NCBI RefSeq assembly: GCF_021261325.1
Contig: NZ_JAJSBI010000007.1
Location: forward strand, 1 to 64,000
Direction of reading: 5' to 3'
Length of the DNA: 64,000 bases
Source of the DNA: Streptomyces guryensis
GTDB lineage: Bacteria; Actinomycetota; Actinomycetes; Streptomycetales; Streptomycetaceae
Shown here: positions 25,290-36,137 of the stretch, in pieces
How positions within the stretch are numbered: the first letter of the stretch is position 1
How the letters are laid out: every line of letters starts with the position of its first letter
Program-made: the position numbers and the translations under genes
The notes under the pieces: model-generated
What the model was told of the DNA's origin: nothing
The model's database searches: none
The model's input: only the letters and a program-made list of their open reading frames with translations

Positions 25290-27104
25290 TCACGGGCTTC
25301 CGTGGTCAGGCCGTTGCTGCAGGCGCAGCCTGTCCGCTGACTGCTCGTCCTCTTCCAGTCCCATGGGCGGGATGCCGAGCATCTCGGCAAGCCCGGGAAA
25401 CGGCTGGTCGAACTGGACGCCGTGCGACGTGATCGGGGGATTCTTCGGCGCCGGGTGGAGCACCGCGTGGGCTCCACCGAGTTCCATGATGTACTTTCCG
25501 GCGCCCTCGCGGGCCTGCTCGCGCCGCACCACCGGCTCGGCGTAGGTGTTCATTCTGGCCGCCCGCATGTACATCTCCTCCCCGGCCATGGTGCGGGCGG
25601 GCCGTCCGTTGACGGACTTCACCCTCATGCGGTGCTGCTTGGCGGCGGCGAGGAGTGCGACCATGCCACGGTCCCCCAGGGTCATGCTCCTGTCGTACGA
25701 CTGGGCGAAGACGGAAAGTTTCGGGGGTAGTTCGGTGGAGCTGGAGGAGAGGTAGTCATCCACCAGCGACTGGTACGCGTCGTCCCTCTTTATGCTCTCC
25801 AGATAGATGGTCCTGACCCCCGCATCCCTGAGCATCTGCATGTTGTCGATCACGAAACCCCACACTTTTGACTGGGCGTGCTCACCCGCGAGGATCACGC
25901 CCTCGTGCTTGTCCAGCAGAGCCCTCAGCTGGTTCGCGGCCGACGGCGCGCCGTCGGCGGTGCGCGGCGCGTCGGCCACGGTGGCGTCCACCTCCTGCGG
26001 GGCCGGCCGCCGTGCCTGTTCCTCCGGGGAGCTCCAGTACTGGGTGACCCGCTCGGCCGACTGCCGGGTCAGGTCCGCGTCGCGCTGATCCTGCTGTGCC
26101 CAGTAGCCCCGCGTCTGCGGGTCCCTGCGGCCCATCGCCTCCAGAACCTCGGGGTGCTGCATGGCTTGCCAGTCCGGCTCCATGGACCGGCCCGCGTTCG
26201 AGAGCGCGTCGCGCAGCGGTCTGTCCGTCTCGTGCAGGGTCTGGGGGTCGTCATGGATTTCCATGCGCTGTTTTCTGCCGGCGGCCTCGCGGTGTTCGGC
26301 CGGAAAGCCGGCCCAGACGGCGGGGTCGGTGACCTGGTTGTTGGTCCTGCCGTCCTTTTTCGACTTGTACGGGCCGCGAACGCGCAGGGCGGGCCCCGCG
26401 GGGTTGCGGTGCATCCGTTCGTATGCCGCCTCCTCCTCTTCCCCCGCGCTCACCCGCTGCACCGCGGGCGTTCCGTCGGTCGGGGCCGTCGCCGTTTCCT
26501 GCCCGGCGTCCTGCACCGTACGGGCGGGCGAGGCACTCATGACCCGGTGGGCATTCGCCTCGGCTTCGCGTTCAAACCGGTCGGAAGGGTCGGAAATCCT
26601 GAGCCCGCTGCCGTTGTCGGTTCCGGCCACCGGCCCCTGGCGCTGCTGGATGACGTGGGTCAGCTCGTGCGCGAGCGTGTGCTGGTCGTTCCCGCCGTCA
26701 CCGATCACGACATGGCTGCCGGACGTGTAGGCGCGAGCGCCGACTTCGGCGGCCGAATCGCGCGCGGCGCTGTCGTTGTGCACACGGACGTCGGAGAAGT
26801 CCTCGCCGAACCGGGACTCCATGTCCTGCCGCACCGGTGCGGGAAGCGGCTTGCCACCCGAGTTCAGGACCTCGGGCACCCCGGTGTCGAGCTGCTCCGG
26901 TGCCGGCGCCGTGCGGGCGCGGCGGGCGATCATGCCGGTGACCGCGGCGTTGCCTGCGCCGCCCTGCGCTGTCCGTAGCACGTCGGCGGTGAGCGGGGGC
27001 GGGACAGCGGCGCCGGCCGAGGATGTCTCCCGTCGGGCGGCGGCTGCGCCGCGCACGGGCTGCTCGGCCTCGGTCCCCTCGGTACGCCGTCCTGACCTCT
27101 GCAT
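25290..27104 (-). CDS. Candidate eCIS effector 2: DUF4157 with TIKI/EreA-like C-terminal domain
   Basis: The 604-residue protein starts at ATG 27104 behind GAGGAGG. Residues ~41-56 hold an eCIS cargo-type LRTAQGGAGNAAV motif. Residues ~83-160 are a DUF4157 domain with HTLAHELTHVIQQRQG (zinc-protease-like HExxH, 146-150) and an FEREAEANA helix (Glu180). After a variable middle part, residues ~385-580 contain GVILAGEHAQSK (Glu408/His409), TIYLESI (Glu436) and ELGGAHAVLHP (543-550). These resemble the metal-hydrolase motifs of the TIKI/EreA/ChaN superfamily. DUF4157 is a recognised marker of eCIS effectors. The C-terminal assignment is from pattern only. Confidence 0.82.
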   Translation of the reverse strand: MQRSGRRTEGTEAEQPVRGAAAARRETSSAGAAVPPPLTADVLRTAQGGAGNAAVTGMIARRARTAPAPEQLDTGVPEVLNSGGKPLPAPVRQDMESRFGEDFSDVRVHNDSAARDSAAEVGARAYTSGSHVVIGDGGNDQHTLAHELTHVIQQRQGPVAGTDNGSGLRISDPSDRFEREAEANAHRVMSASPARTVQDAGQETATAPTDGTPAVQRVSAGEEEEAAYERMHRNPAGPALRVRGPYKSKKDGRTNNQVTDPAVWAGFPAEHREAAGRKQRMEIHDDPQTLHETDRPLRDALSNAGRSMEPDWQAMQHPEVLEAMGRRDPQTRGYWAQQDQRDADLTRQSAERVTQYWSSPEEQARRPAPQEVDATVADAPRTADGAPSAANQLRALLDKHEGVILAGEHAQSKVWGFVIDNMQMLRDAGVRTIYLESIKRDDAYQSLVDDYLSSSSTELPPKLSVFAQSYDRSMTLGDRGMVALLAAAKQHRMRVKSVNGRPARTMAGEEMYMRAARMNTYAEPVVRREQAREGAGKYIMELGGAHAVLHPAPKNPPITSHGVQFDQPFPGLAEMLGIPPMGLEEDEQSADRLRLQQRPDHGSP

Positions 27105-27351
27105 CTACAGCCTCCTCGTTCGGCGCACCCATGCTGCGGCCCCCAGTGGACGACGCGCGCCGACCGGCCGTCCAGGTCCGCACGGGCAGTGCGAGGGCAA
27201 AGGTGGGTGATGTCCGGACGGTCCGTGAGCGAGGTACGGAAAGGCAGCAGGCCTGCCCCCGACCAGGTCCCCGGGTCCCTCCCGCCCGCCCCGCCCGCCG
27301 CGCAGACTCGCCCTGGACACAGGTGCCCCGCAAGGACGTGAAGGAGCCAGC
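27105..27351. promoter_or_regulatory. Divergent promoter region between effector 2 and sheath operon
   Basis: This 247-bp gap separates the leftward effector genes from the rightward structural operon that starts with the sheath gene. An AAGGAG ribosome site precedes the sheath ATG. No consensus promoter could be assigned with confidence. Confidence 0.4.
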
Positions 27352-28905
<1,554 letters not shown>

Positions 28906-28955
28906 TCCCGGGTCCGCAGGAACAACGGCTCAGCAAGGAAAGGTGACAGACAGTC

Positions 28956-29396
28956 ATGGCAGAGGGCGATGCTCTTTCCACCCACGTCTTCGGCGTACAG
29001 CTCGGCGGCTACCGGGTCGAGTCGATCCAGGAGGTCAGCGGGCTGACCGTCGAGGAGGAGGTCGTCGAGGTCAAGCAGGTCAGCGACCAGGGCAAGCAGA
29101 TCATCCGCAAGCAGCCCGGCGCCCGGCAGGCCGGCGAGGTGACGATCACCCGGGGACTCGACAAGAGCAGCGAGTTCACCAAGTGGATCAAGGAGACCCT
29201 GAACAAGGGCGCCGTCTCCTCCGCACGGCAGAACCTCACCATCGAGATCATGGACTCCGAGCTCAACACGGTCCGCCGTATCCAGCTGATGCAGGGCTGG
29301 GTGTCCAAGTGGGAGGGCCCCTCCCTCAAGGCGGGCGAGTCGTCTCCGGCCACCGAGTCCGTGACGATCGTGTTCGAGGAGATCACGGTCGAATGA
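28956..29396 (+). CDS. eCIS inner tube protein (Hcp/gp19-like)
   Basis: The 146-residue protein has the tube signatures STHVFGVQLGGYRVESIQEVSGL and ITRGLDKSSEFTKWI, and ends SPATESVTIVFEEITVE. Stacked hexamers of this protein form the rigid tube inside the sheath. An AAAGG ribosome site precedes the ATG. The gene overlaps the next start by 4 bases. Confidence 0.95.
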   Translation: MAEGDALSTHVFGVQLGGYRVESIQEVSGLTVEEEVVEVKQVSDQGKQIIRKQPGARQAGEVTITRGLDKSSEFTKWIKETLNKGAVSSARQNLTIEIMDSELNTVRRIQLMQGWVSKWEGPSLKAGESSPATESVTIVFEEITVE

Positions 29397-29878
29397 GGCG
29401 CCGTACGGTCACCGCGGGCAACCTGGACGAGATCCTCCAGATGACGGAGCCCGCCCAGGAGGCGGCGGCCCCCGCCGCCGCCCCGCCGCCCCGGCGGGAG
29501 GACCACGGGCTGCGCACCGAGTTCGAGTTCGAGCTGCCGCGCGGCTACGTGGACGAGGCGGGCACGGTGCACCGCCACGGTGCGATGCGCCTGGCCACCG
29601 CCCGCGACGAACTGCGTCCGCAGATCGACCTCAGGGTCAAGGAGAACCCGGCGTACCTGAGCGTGGTGCTGCTGAGCCAGGTGATCACCCGGATCGGCTC
29701 GATCACCGATGTGCACGCCGGTGTCGTGGAGCGGATGTACGCCACCGACGTCGCCTTCCTCCAGGACTTCTACCGCCGGGTCAACAGTGAGGGCCACACC
29801 CGCGCCGCGGTCACCTGCCCGCACTGCGAGGGCGGCTTCGAGGTCGACCTCTCGGGTGGGCGCCTGGGGGAATCGTGA
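29393..29878 (+). CDS. Phage tail assembly-type protein with zinc-knuckle-like end
   Basis: The 161-residue protein starts at ATG 29393 (4-base overlap with the tube gene). A low-complexity Ala/Pro stretch (about 20-33) precedes a conserved FEFELPRGYVDEAGTVHRHGAMRLAT segment. A helical part follows, and a CPHCEGGFEVD motif lies near the end. Similar proteins follow the tube gene in many eCIS loci and resemble phage tail-assembly chaperones. Only one Cys pair is present, so zinc binding would need a second site or a dimer. Confidence 0.8.
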   Translation: MRRRTVTAGNLDEILQMTEPAQEAAAPAAAPPPRREDHGLRTEFEFELPRGYVDEAGTVHRHGAMRLATARDELRPQIDLRVKENPAYLSVVLLSQVITRIGSITDVHAGVVERMYATDVAFLQDFYRRVNSEGHTRAAVTCPHCEGGFEVDLSGGRLGES

Positions 29879-30033
29879 CGTACGCCCTTCCCCGGCTCCG
29901 GGAGGAGATCGCGTACATCGCCTACCACTTCCACTGGCAGCGCGAGGAGATCCTCGACCTGACCCACGACGAGCGCCGGCAGTGGGTGGCCGAGATCGCC
30001 CGTATCAACACCCGTGTGAACGAAGGCGGTTGA
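29875..30033 (+). CDS. DUF6760 family small eCIS protein
   Basis: This 52-residue gene starts at GTG 29875, overlapping the previous stop by 4 bases. The sequence includes LREEIAYIAYHFHW and EEILDLTHDERRQWVAEIARIN, matching the short DUF6760-type proteins that follow the tail-assembly gene in eCIS loci. By analogy with phage gpGT-like pairs it may act with its neighbour during tube assembly; that is inference. Confidence 0.8.
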   Translation: MTYALPRLREEIAYIAYHFHWQREEILDLTHDERRQWVAEIARINTRVNEGG

Positions 30034-30037
30034 GCGC

Positions 30038-32974
30038 ATGGCATGGCGGGACAGGCTGCGCCGCCGGGCCGCCGGCCAGGAGGCCGCGGACCGTCCGCGT
30101 ACGGAGCAGGCCGCCTCCGGCGACAGCCCGGACCAAGGCGTCCCCGGCGGCGGCCGGGGTTCCTCCGTGCCCGGCGACTGGGACGGCGGCTGGCGCCGCG
30201 CCGCGCCGCCCGAACTCACCTTGTCCCGTGCCCCGTTGGGCGTGAGCGACGGGCTCGTCTTCCGCGCGGACCTCACCTCCTGGCAGAACCCGTCGTTCGA
30301 CGCCGGCCTCGGCCACGCGGTGCTGTCCGCCGCCCCGACCGGCCTGGTGCACGGCGTCACCCACCCCGCCACCCCGCAGGCCACCCTCGCCGGCGGGGGT
30401 CCGCTGCTGCTCCGGGCACTGCGCCGGGAGGAGGCGGGCGACCCGGAGGACGGCGCGGGCCCGGCACCCTTCGCGGCACGGCCTTCCCGTAGCCGATCCG
30501 GGGGCGACAGCAACACCAGCAGCAGGATCACGGAGAAGGGGCGTTCGGGCGCCGGCTCTGCACGGACCACACTCTCGCCGCCGCCTGCGCCCGTCCAGCG
30601 GGCCGCGCGGCCGGGCGCAGCAGCGCAACCGGTCGTGGCCCCCTCCGACACCGGCCGCCCGCCGGCCGCTCCGGAGATTCCACTGGTGCGACGGGTGTCG
30701 GTGCTCCCGAGCGCGGCTGCCGGCGGGGGCGCGCCCCGGCCCGCCGCCTCTCAGGCGCCGTCCGGTACGGCTGTCCAGCGCACCGCCGCTCAGCCCGCCC
30801 GGGCAGGCGGACAGCCGGAGACATCCCGCCCGGTCGTCCGGCCCGTCCCGCCGAGGCCTTCCCTGACGGCCGCCCGACGCCCGTCGTCCGTACCGGTGCG
30901 CCGCGTCCCCGCCCTGCGGCCCGCCACCCCTCCGGCGCCCGGCAGCGGCACCACGGCCCCCGTGCAGCGCGCCGCCACGATCGAGGGAAGCCGCGCGCCG
31001 CTCGGCACCCCGCAGGGCCAACTGCCCTCCGCCACCGCACCGTTGACGTTGGATGCCGCCGCCGTGCGCCCCACCCCCGACCCCGCCCTCCCCGTCGTCC
31101 AGCGGGACGCGGACGGCACCTCGCCGGGCCAACCGCCCTCCACCGCCGCGCAGCCCGCGCCCAGCCCTGCCCTCCCCGTCGTCCAGCGGGACACGGACGG
31201 CACCTCGCCGAGCCAATCGCCGTCCACCACCGCACCGTTGACACCGAGCGCCCCCGCCCCCGATGGCGCTCGCGCCCGCGGCGGTCTGGGCGGCCCCCTG
31301 CCTGCGCTGCCGCCGAGCGCCGACGTACCCGTTCAGCGCATGGAGAGCCGCGCCCCGCTCGGCGCCCCCACGACCGAACTGTCCTCGGCAGCGGCTCCCT
31401 CGGGGCCGAGCACCCCCGGCACGGCTCCTGCGCCCGCCGCCGGATCCGGGCTGCCCGTCGTCCAGCGCCAGGCGGACGCCACGACCGACGCGGCCGACAC
31501 TCGACGCTCGCAGGACAGTGGCACGAAGGGCACGGCACGCAGCATGCCCGACAGCCCCGGCCGCACCGGCGCCCGTGCCCGCGGCGGCCTCGGCGCCCCG
31601 CTGTCCGCCCTGCCCCCGAGCGCCGCCCCGGCAGGTTCCACCCCATCCGGCGCCCGCCCCGCGGGCAGCTCGCCCGCCCCGGACGTCCAGCGAGCCCCGG
31701 CACGCCAGGACCGGAGCTCGACGCAGTCGACTCCACTGCCGTCCCCGGCAGTCGGAGACACCGGCGGATCGGCCGCGCCGCTGCTCGGAGCGGGCGGCGT
31801 ACAGCGCCGTCTCGCGGACCACTCCTTGGCCGGGGGCGCCACTTCGCCGAGTCCCGCGGAGCACGGAAGCGGACCCGCCACGCCTGTGGTGACGCCCGTT
31901 ACGGCAGCGGCAGCCGCGCCTGCCGTAAGCACGGAGGGCCCGGCAGGCAACGTACGACTGCCCGGTGTGCGGCCAGGCGGTCAGCGGTCCCAAGCCCCAG
32001 CCGCCCCGGCCACCTCCTCGGCCCCGGCGACCTCCTCGGCCCCGGCGACCGGCACCCGCCCGCTCACCGTCACCCGCTCCACAGCGCACGCCGGGCACTC
32101 CGCCCCGGCCGCCCCCCGTACCCTCCAACTGCTCGCCGCCCGCCCGCTCACCCTGAGTACCAGAGCCCAGGAAGGGACGACGGCGCCGCCGGCCGCCGGC
32201 CGTCCCGTGGTCGCGGCCCGCTGGCCCGGCGCACCGGCTGCCGCGCAGGACGGCATCACGCCGGCCATCGCACCGACGCCCGGGGCGCCCGCGCGGCCGA
32301 CAGCGCACCGTCCGGGCCCGTCCGAGGCCGCCGCCCTGGCGACCCCGCAGGTCCAACGGGCCGCGACCGCGCACTCCGCATCGGGTGCCACGGGTGCCGC
32401 AGGCGTTGGAACGACTGGTTCCCCAAGCCCTGTTCAGCGCGTCCCGGTCGTCCGGCCCGCGCCGCCCGGGCAGGTGGCGGCCGCCGTGGCCCCGGCCGTC
32501 CCGGCGCGCTCCCTGCCGGTCACCGCCCCGCACGCACCGCCGCTCGCGGACCGCCCGGCGAACCCCACGGCACCGGCGGAGCAGGTCCCCGTGGTCCGGC
32601 CGGCCCGCGCCGGGAACGGCCGGACCACGGGGACCCCGGTGCAGCGCACCGTCTCCGGCGCCGTCGACGACAGCGCGCTGCTCAAGGACCGCAGCCGTTC
32701 GCGGCAGGCCTCGTCGTACGCCTCCGGCAGCGCTGACGACACCGCCCTGCCCGGTGGCGTACCGGTGAAGGCGGTGCCGGCGCGCGGTCGTTCGCGGTCG
32801 GCCTCCGCGTCGTCCGGCCGCACCCCCGCCGCGGCTGGGACCCCGCAGGACGACCCCGGCCTCGACCTCGACGACCTGGCACGCCGTCTGCTCGACCCGA
32901 TGGCCCGGCTGCTGCGCACCGAGTTGCGGCGCGGCCGGGACCGCACGGGCCGCCCCTTCGACGGACGCCGCTGA
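30038..32974 (+). CDS. Large disordered Pro/Ala-rich eCIS protein with VQR repeats
   Basis: The 978-residue protein has ordered ends and a very long low-complexity middle. The N terminus (MAWRDRLRRRAAG, then LSRAPLGVSDGLVFRADLTSWQNPSFDAGLGHAV) and the C terminus (DDLARRLLDPMARLLRTELRRGRDRTG) look conserved-like. Between them lie many Pro/Ala/Ser/Thr-rich segments punctuated by VQR, as in PVVQRDADGTSP and PVVQRDTDGTSP, with near-duplicate blocks. It occupies the slot between DUF6760 and the second tube gene. It may be a length-determining, inner-tube or scaffold component, since no ordinary tape measure exists here. The function is unproven. Confidence 0.75.
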   Translation: MAWRDRLRRRAAGQEAADRPRTEQAASGDSPDQGVPGGGRGSSVPGDWDGGWRRAAPPELTLSRAPLGVSDGLVFRADLTSWQNPSFDAGLGHAVLSAAPTGLVHGVTHPATPQATLAGGGPLLLRALRREEAGDPEDGAGPAPFAARPSRSRSGGDSNTSSRITEKGRSGAGSARTTLSPPPAPVQRAARPGAAAQPVVAPSDTGRPPAAPEIPLVRRVSVLPSAAAGGGAPRPAASQAPSGTAVQRTAAQPARAGGQPETSRPVVRPVPPRPSLTAARRPSSVPVRRVPALRPATPPAPGSGTTAPVQRAATIEGSRAPLGTPQGQLPSATAPLTLDAAAVRPTPDPALPVVQRDADGTSPGQPPSTAAQPAPSPALPVVQRDTDGTSPSQSPSTTAPLTPSAPAPDGARARGGLGGPLPALPPSADVPVQRMESRAPLGAPTTELSSAAAPSGPSTPGTAPAPAAGSGLPVVQRQADATTDAADTRRSQDSGTKGTARSMPDSPGRTGARARGGLGAPLSALPPSAAPAGSTPSGARPAGSSPAPDVQRAPARQDRSSTQSTPLPSPAVGDTGGSAAPLLGAGGVQRRLADHSLAGGATSPSPAEHGSGPATPVVTPVTAAAAAPAVSTEGPAGNVRLPGVRPGGQRSQAPAAPATSSAPATSSAPATGTRPLTVTRSTAHAGHSAPAAPRTLQLLAARPLTLSTRAQEGTTAPPAAGRPVVAARWPGAPAAAQDGITPAIAPTPGAPARPTAHRPGPSEAAALATPQVQRAATAHSASGATGAAGVGTTGSPSPVQRVPVVRPAPPGQVAAAVAPAVPARSLPVTAPHAPPLADRPANPTAPAEQVPVVRPARAGNGRTTGTPVQRTVSGAVDDSALLKDRSRSRQASSYASGSADDTALPGGVPVKAVPARGRSRSASASSGRTPAAAGTPQDDPGLDLDDLARRLLDPMARLLRTELRRGRDRTGRPFDGRR

Positions 32975-33033
32975 GGGCAGGGCAGGCAATGTGAGGGCAG
33001 GAATCGTCAGGCCATGGAACGGATGACAGACGC

Positions 33034-33459
33034 ATGACGGACAACATCTTCGCCACGAGCGTGTTCTTCCGGCTCGCCATCGGCGGCAACGACCTGGGAG
33101 CCTTCCACACCTGCTCCGGCATGGGCGCCGAGGTCGAGATGGAGAGCTACGAAGAGGGCGGCAACAACGGCTTCACCTGGCAACTGCCCAGCCGGGTGAG
33201 CTGGTCGAACATCACGTTCACCCGGCCGGTCACCGCCGACACGGCGAAGATCGCCCGCTGGCTGGACGAGACGCTGAAGCGGGTGGAGCCCAAGGACGGC
33301 GAGATCGTGGCGCTGAAACCGGACCTGACCCGGATCATCAGCTGGCAGGTGTCCGGAATCGTCCCGGTGCGCTGGCAGGGGCCCTCCTTCGACCCGGGCA
33401 ACTCGCAGGCGGCGGTGGAGACCCTGGAGATCGCCCACCAGGGGCTGCGCCCGTCCTGA
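33034..33459 (+). CDS. eCIS second tube/baseplate adaptor protein (Afp5-like, gp19 family)
   Basis: The 141-residue protein has the tube fold pattern: SVFFRLAIGGNDLGAFHTCSGMGAEVEME, then a GGNNGFTWQLPSRVSWSNITFTRPV block, and a final QAAVETLEIAHQGL. It is closer to the Afp5/baseplate-proximal type than to the main tube protein. It probably joins the spike and baseplate to the main tube. Confidence 0.88.
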   Translation: MTDNIFATSVFFRLAIGGNDLGAFHTCSGMGAEVEMESYEEGGNNGFTWQLPSRVSWSNITFTRPVTADTAKIARWLDETLKRVEPKDGEIVALKPDLTRIISWQVSGIVPVRWQGPSFDPGNSQAAVETLEIAHQGLRPS

Positions 33460-33526
33460 CCCTCCCCGTCAACTGTCGCCAGCCGCTTCTCATCCGCCTC
33501 TACGCCCCCGGAAAGGAGGCCCCGGT

Positions 33527-34249
33527 ATGTCCCCTGCAACCCGCTCCACCCGGACCAGGGCCCGGCTGACCCTGAAGGAACCCCCGGCCTCGGTCGGCGC
33601 GAAGCCCGGCGGGACGATCACCCGGCTCGACCTCCAGTTCAACCCCTCCACCCTGCAGTTGAGCAAGACCACCGAGTGGCGGCGCACCCCGTCCCGGATG
33701 GCCGGGGAGTCGGCGTTGCCCGAGTTCGTCGGCAGCGGGCCGCGCACGCTGAGCCTCGAGGTGTTCCTGGACGCCACCGCCACCCACGACAACTCCGTGG
33801 AGCGGGCGGTGGAGAAGCTGATGAAGGGGTGCGTGCCGACCAAGGCGAGCCTGGGCCGCAAGAAGCCGGCCAGCCCGTGGGTGCGGTTCGAGTGGGGCAC
33901 CTCGCGGACCACGTCGTTCGACGGGGTGCTGTCGAGCCTGTCGGTGTCGTACACGCTGTTCGACGTGGACGGAAAGCCGCTGCGGGCCACCTGCGCGCTG
34001 TCCATCGAGGAGGCGAGCGTCGACCCGCCGGGCCAGAACCCGACGTCCGGCTCGCGCACCGCCCGCAGTGCCCACACCTTCGTGGCGGGCGACAGCCTGG
34101 CGCTGCTGGCCTGGCGGGAGTACGGCGACGCGACGGCCTGGCGGGTCATCGCGGAGGCGAACGGCATCGACGACCCGATGGCGCTCGTACCCGGCACCGA
34201 ACTGGTGCTGCCGGGACTGCCCGACGCGGGCGCTGAGGAGGAACGGTGA
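33527..34249 (+). CDS. LysM-domain baseplate protein (Afp7/gp53-like)
   Basis: The 240-residue protein has an N-terminal domain (LDLQFNPSTLQLSKTTEWRR, SLEVFLDATATHD). The C-terminal LysM domain (SAHTFVAGDSLALLAWREYGDATAWRVIAEANGI) ends in VPGTELVLPGL. LysM-bearing baseplate hub proteins of this kind secure the tube to the spike in contractile systems. The gene overlaps the spike gene by 4 bases. Confidence 0.88.
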   Translation: MSPATRSTRTRARLTLKEPPASVGAKPGGTITRLDLQFNPSTLQLSKTTEWRRTPSRMAGESALPEFVGSGPRTLSLEVFLDATATHDNSVERAVEKLMKGCVPTKASLGRKKPASPWVRFEWGTSRTTSFDGVLSSLSVSYTLFDVDGKPLRATCALSIEEASVDPPGQNPTSGSRTARSAHTFVAGDSLALLAWREYGDATAWRVIAEANGIDDPMALVPGTELVLPGLPDAGAEEER

Positions 34250-36078
34250 CCACACCCGAGGCACAGGGCGGCCGCTCGTTCGCGGCGGACCCCATCGTGG
34301 AGTCGCCCGGCGAACTCCCGCCGATCTGGGCCGCGCAGCTGGTGAGCTGTGTGGTGGACGAGAACGTGGGCCTGCCCGACGCGGCACAGCTCACCTTCCG
34401 CGACCCCGACCACGAGTTCCTGAAGGCGACCGGCATCACCATCGGCACCCCGCTGAAGGTGTCGGTGGTCACCGTGTCCGGGCAGGCGCGCGAGCGGCTG
34501 TTCAACGGCGAGGTGACGGCCCTGGAGGTGGACCGGGACAGCACGGGCTCGTTCACGGTGGTGCGTGCCTACTCCAAGGCGCACCGTCTGCAGCGGGGCC
34601 GCAAGGTGGTGGCGTACCGGAACATGACGGCCTCGGCGATCGTCCGCAAGGTCGCCGCCGGGGCCGGGCTGACCTGCGGGAAGGTGGAGGCAGCGCCGGT
34701 CACGTACAAGCAGCTCTCGCAGGCGAACGTGTCCGACTGGGAGTTCCTGCAGTTCCTCGCGGGCGAGAGCGGCGCGCAGGTGCGCGTCGACGACAAGGGC
34801 GTGCTGCAGTTCACCAAGCCGGACAAGGCGTCCGGCGCGCCCGCGCCCTCGACCCCGGCCACCCGGAACCCGATGGTGCTGGAGTACGGGCGCAACCTGC
34901 TGGCGCTGCGGGCCTCGCTGTCGGCCGCGGACGGGGCCTCGCAGGTGGAGGTGCGCGGCTGGGACGTCACCACCAAGAAGCCGCTGGTGGCCCGGAAGCC
35001 GTCGGTGACCAGCGACACGGTGGTGCCGGGACTGAGCCCGGCGCTCGCGGCCTCCCGGTTCGGCAAGTCGGCGAAGCTGACCGTCACGGACACCCCCTAC
35101 CGCACCCAGGCCGAGACGACCGCGGTCGCCGACGCCGTGGCCGACCAGGTGAGCGCGCACTTCGGGGAGTTGGAGGTGCTGGCCGAGGGGAATCCGCGGC
35201 TGCGGGCGGGCAAGCCCGTGGCGCTCGGCAACGTGGGCCAGGCGTTCTCCGGCAAGTACACGGCGACGGCGGTGCAACACGTCCTCGAACCGCACGGCGG
35301 GTACCGGACGACGGTGTGGGTCAGCGCCAGCCCGGACCGCTCCCTGACCGGCCTGGTGACCGGGGCCAACGCACCGGGCCGCGGCCCGCGCATGCCGGGT
35401 CTGGCGATCGGCGTGGTGACGGACGTACGCGAACCGGCCGGGGCCGAGCGCGGTGGCGTACGGCTCAAGTTCCCCTGGCTGGACGACACTTACGTCACCG
35501 ACTGGGTGCGCACCGTGCAGTGGGGCGGCAAGGGCGGCGGAGGCGTGGTCAGCCCCGAGGTCAACGACGAGGTCCTGGTCGGCTTCGAGCAGGGCCTGCT
35601 GGACAGCCCGTATGTCATCGGCGGGCTCTACAACGGCGTGGACAAGCCCTCGAAGCACGACGTCCCGCTGATCGACAAGACCAACGGCAAGGTCAACCGC
35701 CGTTCCCTGGTGTCGCGTTCGGGGCATCGGGTGGAGCTGCTGGACGCGCGGGCGCCGGGTCCGTCCGGGGTGCGGCTGAGGTCCGCCGACGAGCGCCTCG
35801 AAGTGTTCCTCGACGACCGCAGGGACCGGATCGAGCTGAAGGTGTTCGCCGGCAAGGGCGGTCGACAGCCCCTCACCTCCGTGACGCTCGACAAGAAGGG
35901 CATCACCCTGGACGCGGGACGGGGCGACGTGAGCGTGTCGGGCCGGAACGTGGACATCAACGGCCGGGTCGGCGTGAAGATCGGCGGCCGTTCCGTGAGC
36001 ATCAACGGCTCGTCGGACGTCACGGTCGACGGCGGTCTGCTCGCCGTCCTCAAGGCCAAGCTGATCCGGATCAACTGA
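34246..36078 (+). CDS. VgrG-like central spike protein (Afp8-like)
   Basis: The 610-residue protein starts at GTG 34246. It has gp27-like hub domains (PPIWAAQLVSCVVDENVGLPD, LFNGEVTALEVD), a gp5-type OB-fold region (MPGLAIGVVTDVREPAGAERGGVRLKFPWLDD), and a C-terminal triple-stranded beta-helix with repeating NVDINGRVGVKIGG-type units. It forms the trimeric spike at the tip of the tube, on which the PAAR protein sits. It has no extra C-terminal enzymatic domain. Confidence 0.95.
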   Translation: MTTPEAQGGRSFAADPIVESPGELPPIWAAQLVSCVVDENVGLPDAAQLTFRDPDHEFLKATGITIGTPLKVSVVTVSGQARERLFNGEVTALEVDRDSTGSFTVVRAYSKAHRLQRGRKVVAYRNMTASAIVRKVAAGAGLTCGKVEAAPVTYKQLSQANVSDWEFLQFLAGESGAQVRVDDKGVLQFTKPDKASGAPAPSTPATRNPMVLEYGRNLLALRASLSAADGASQVEVRGWDVTTKKPLVARKPSVTSDTVVPGLSPALAASRFGKSAKLTVTDTPYRTQAETTAVADAVADQVSAHFGELEVLAEGNPRLRAGKPVALGNVGQAFSGKYTATAVQHVLEPHGGYRTTVWVSASPDRSLTGLVTGANAPGRGPRMPGLAIGVVTDVREPAGAERGGVRLKFPWLDDTYVTDWVRTVQWGGKGGGGVVSPEVNDEVLVGFEQGLLDSPYVIGGLYNGVDKPSKHDVPLIDKTNGKVNRRSLVSRSGHRVELLDARAPGPSGVRLRSADERLEVFLDDRRDRIELKVFAGKGGRQPLTSVTLDKKGITLDAGRGDVSVSGRNVDINGRVGVKIGGRSVSINGSSDVTVDGGLLAVLKAKLIRIN

Positions 36079-36137
36079 CCTATGACACCTGGCCCCTGCC
36101 GCCCGCCCACCGTCCCCGATCTCCGAAGGAGCACCAC

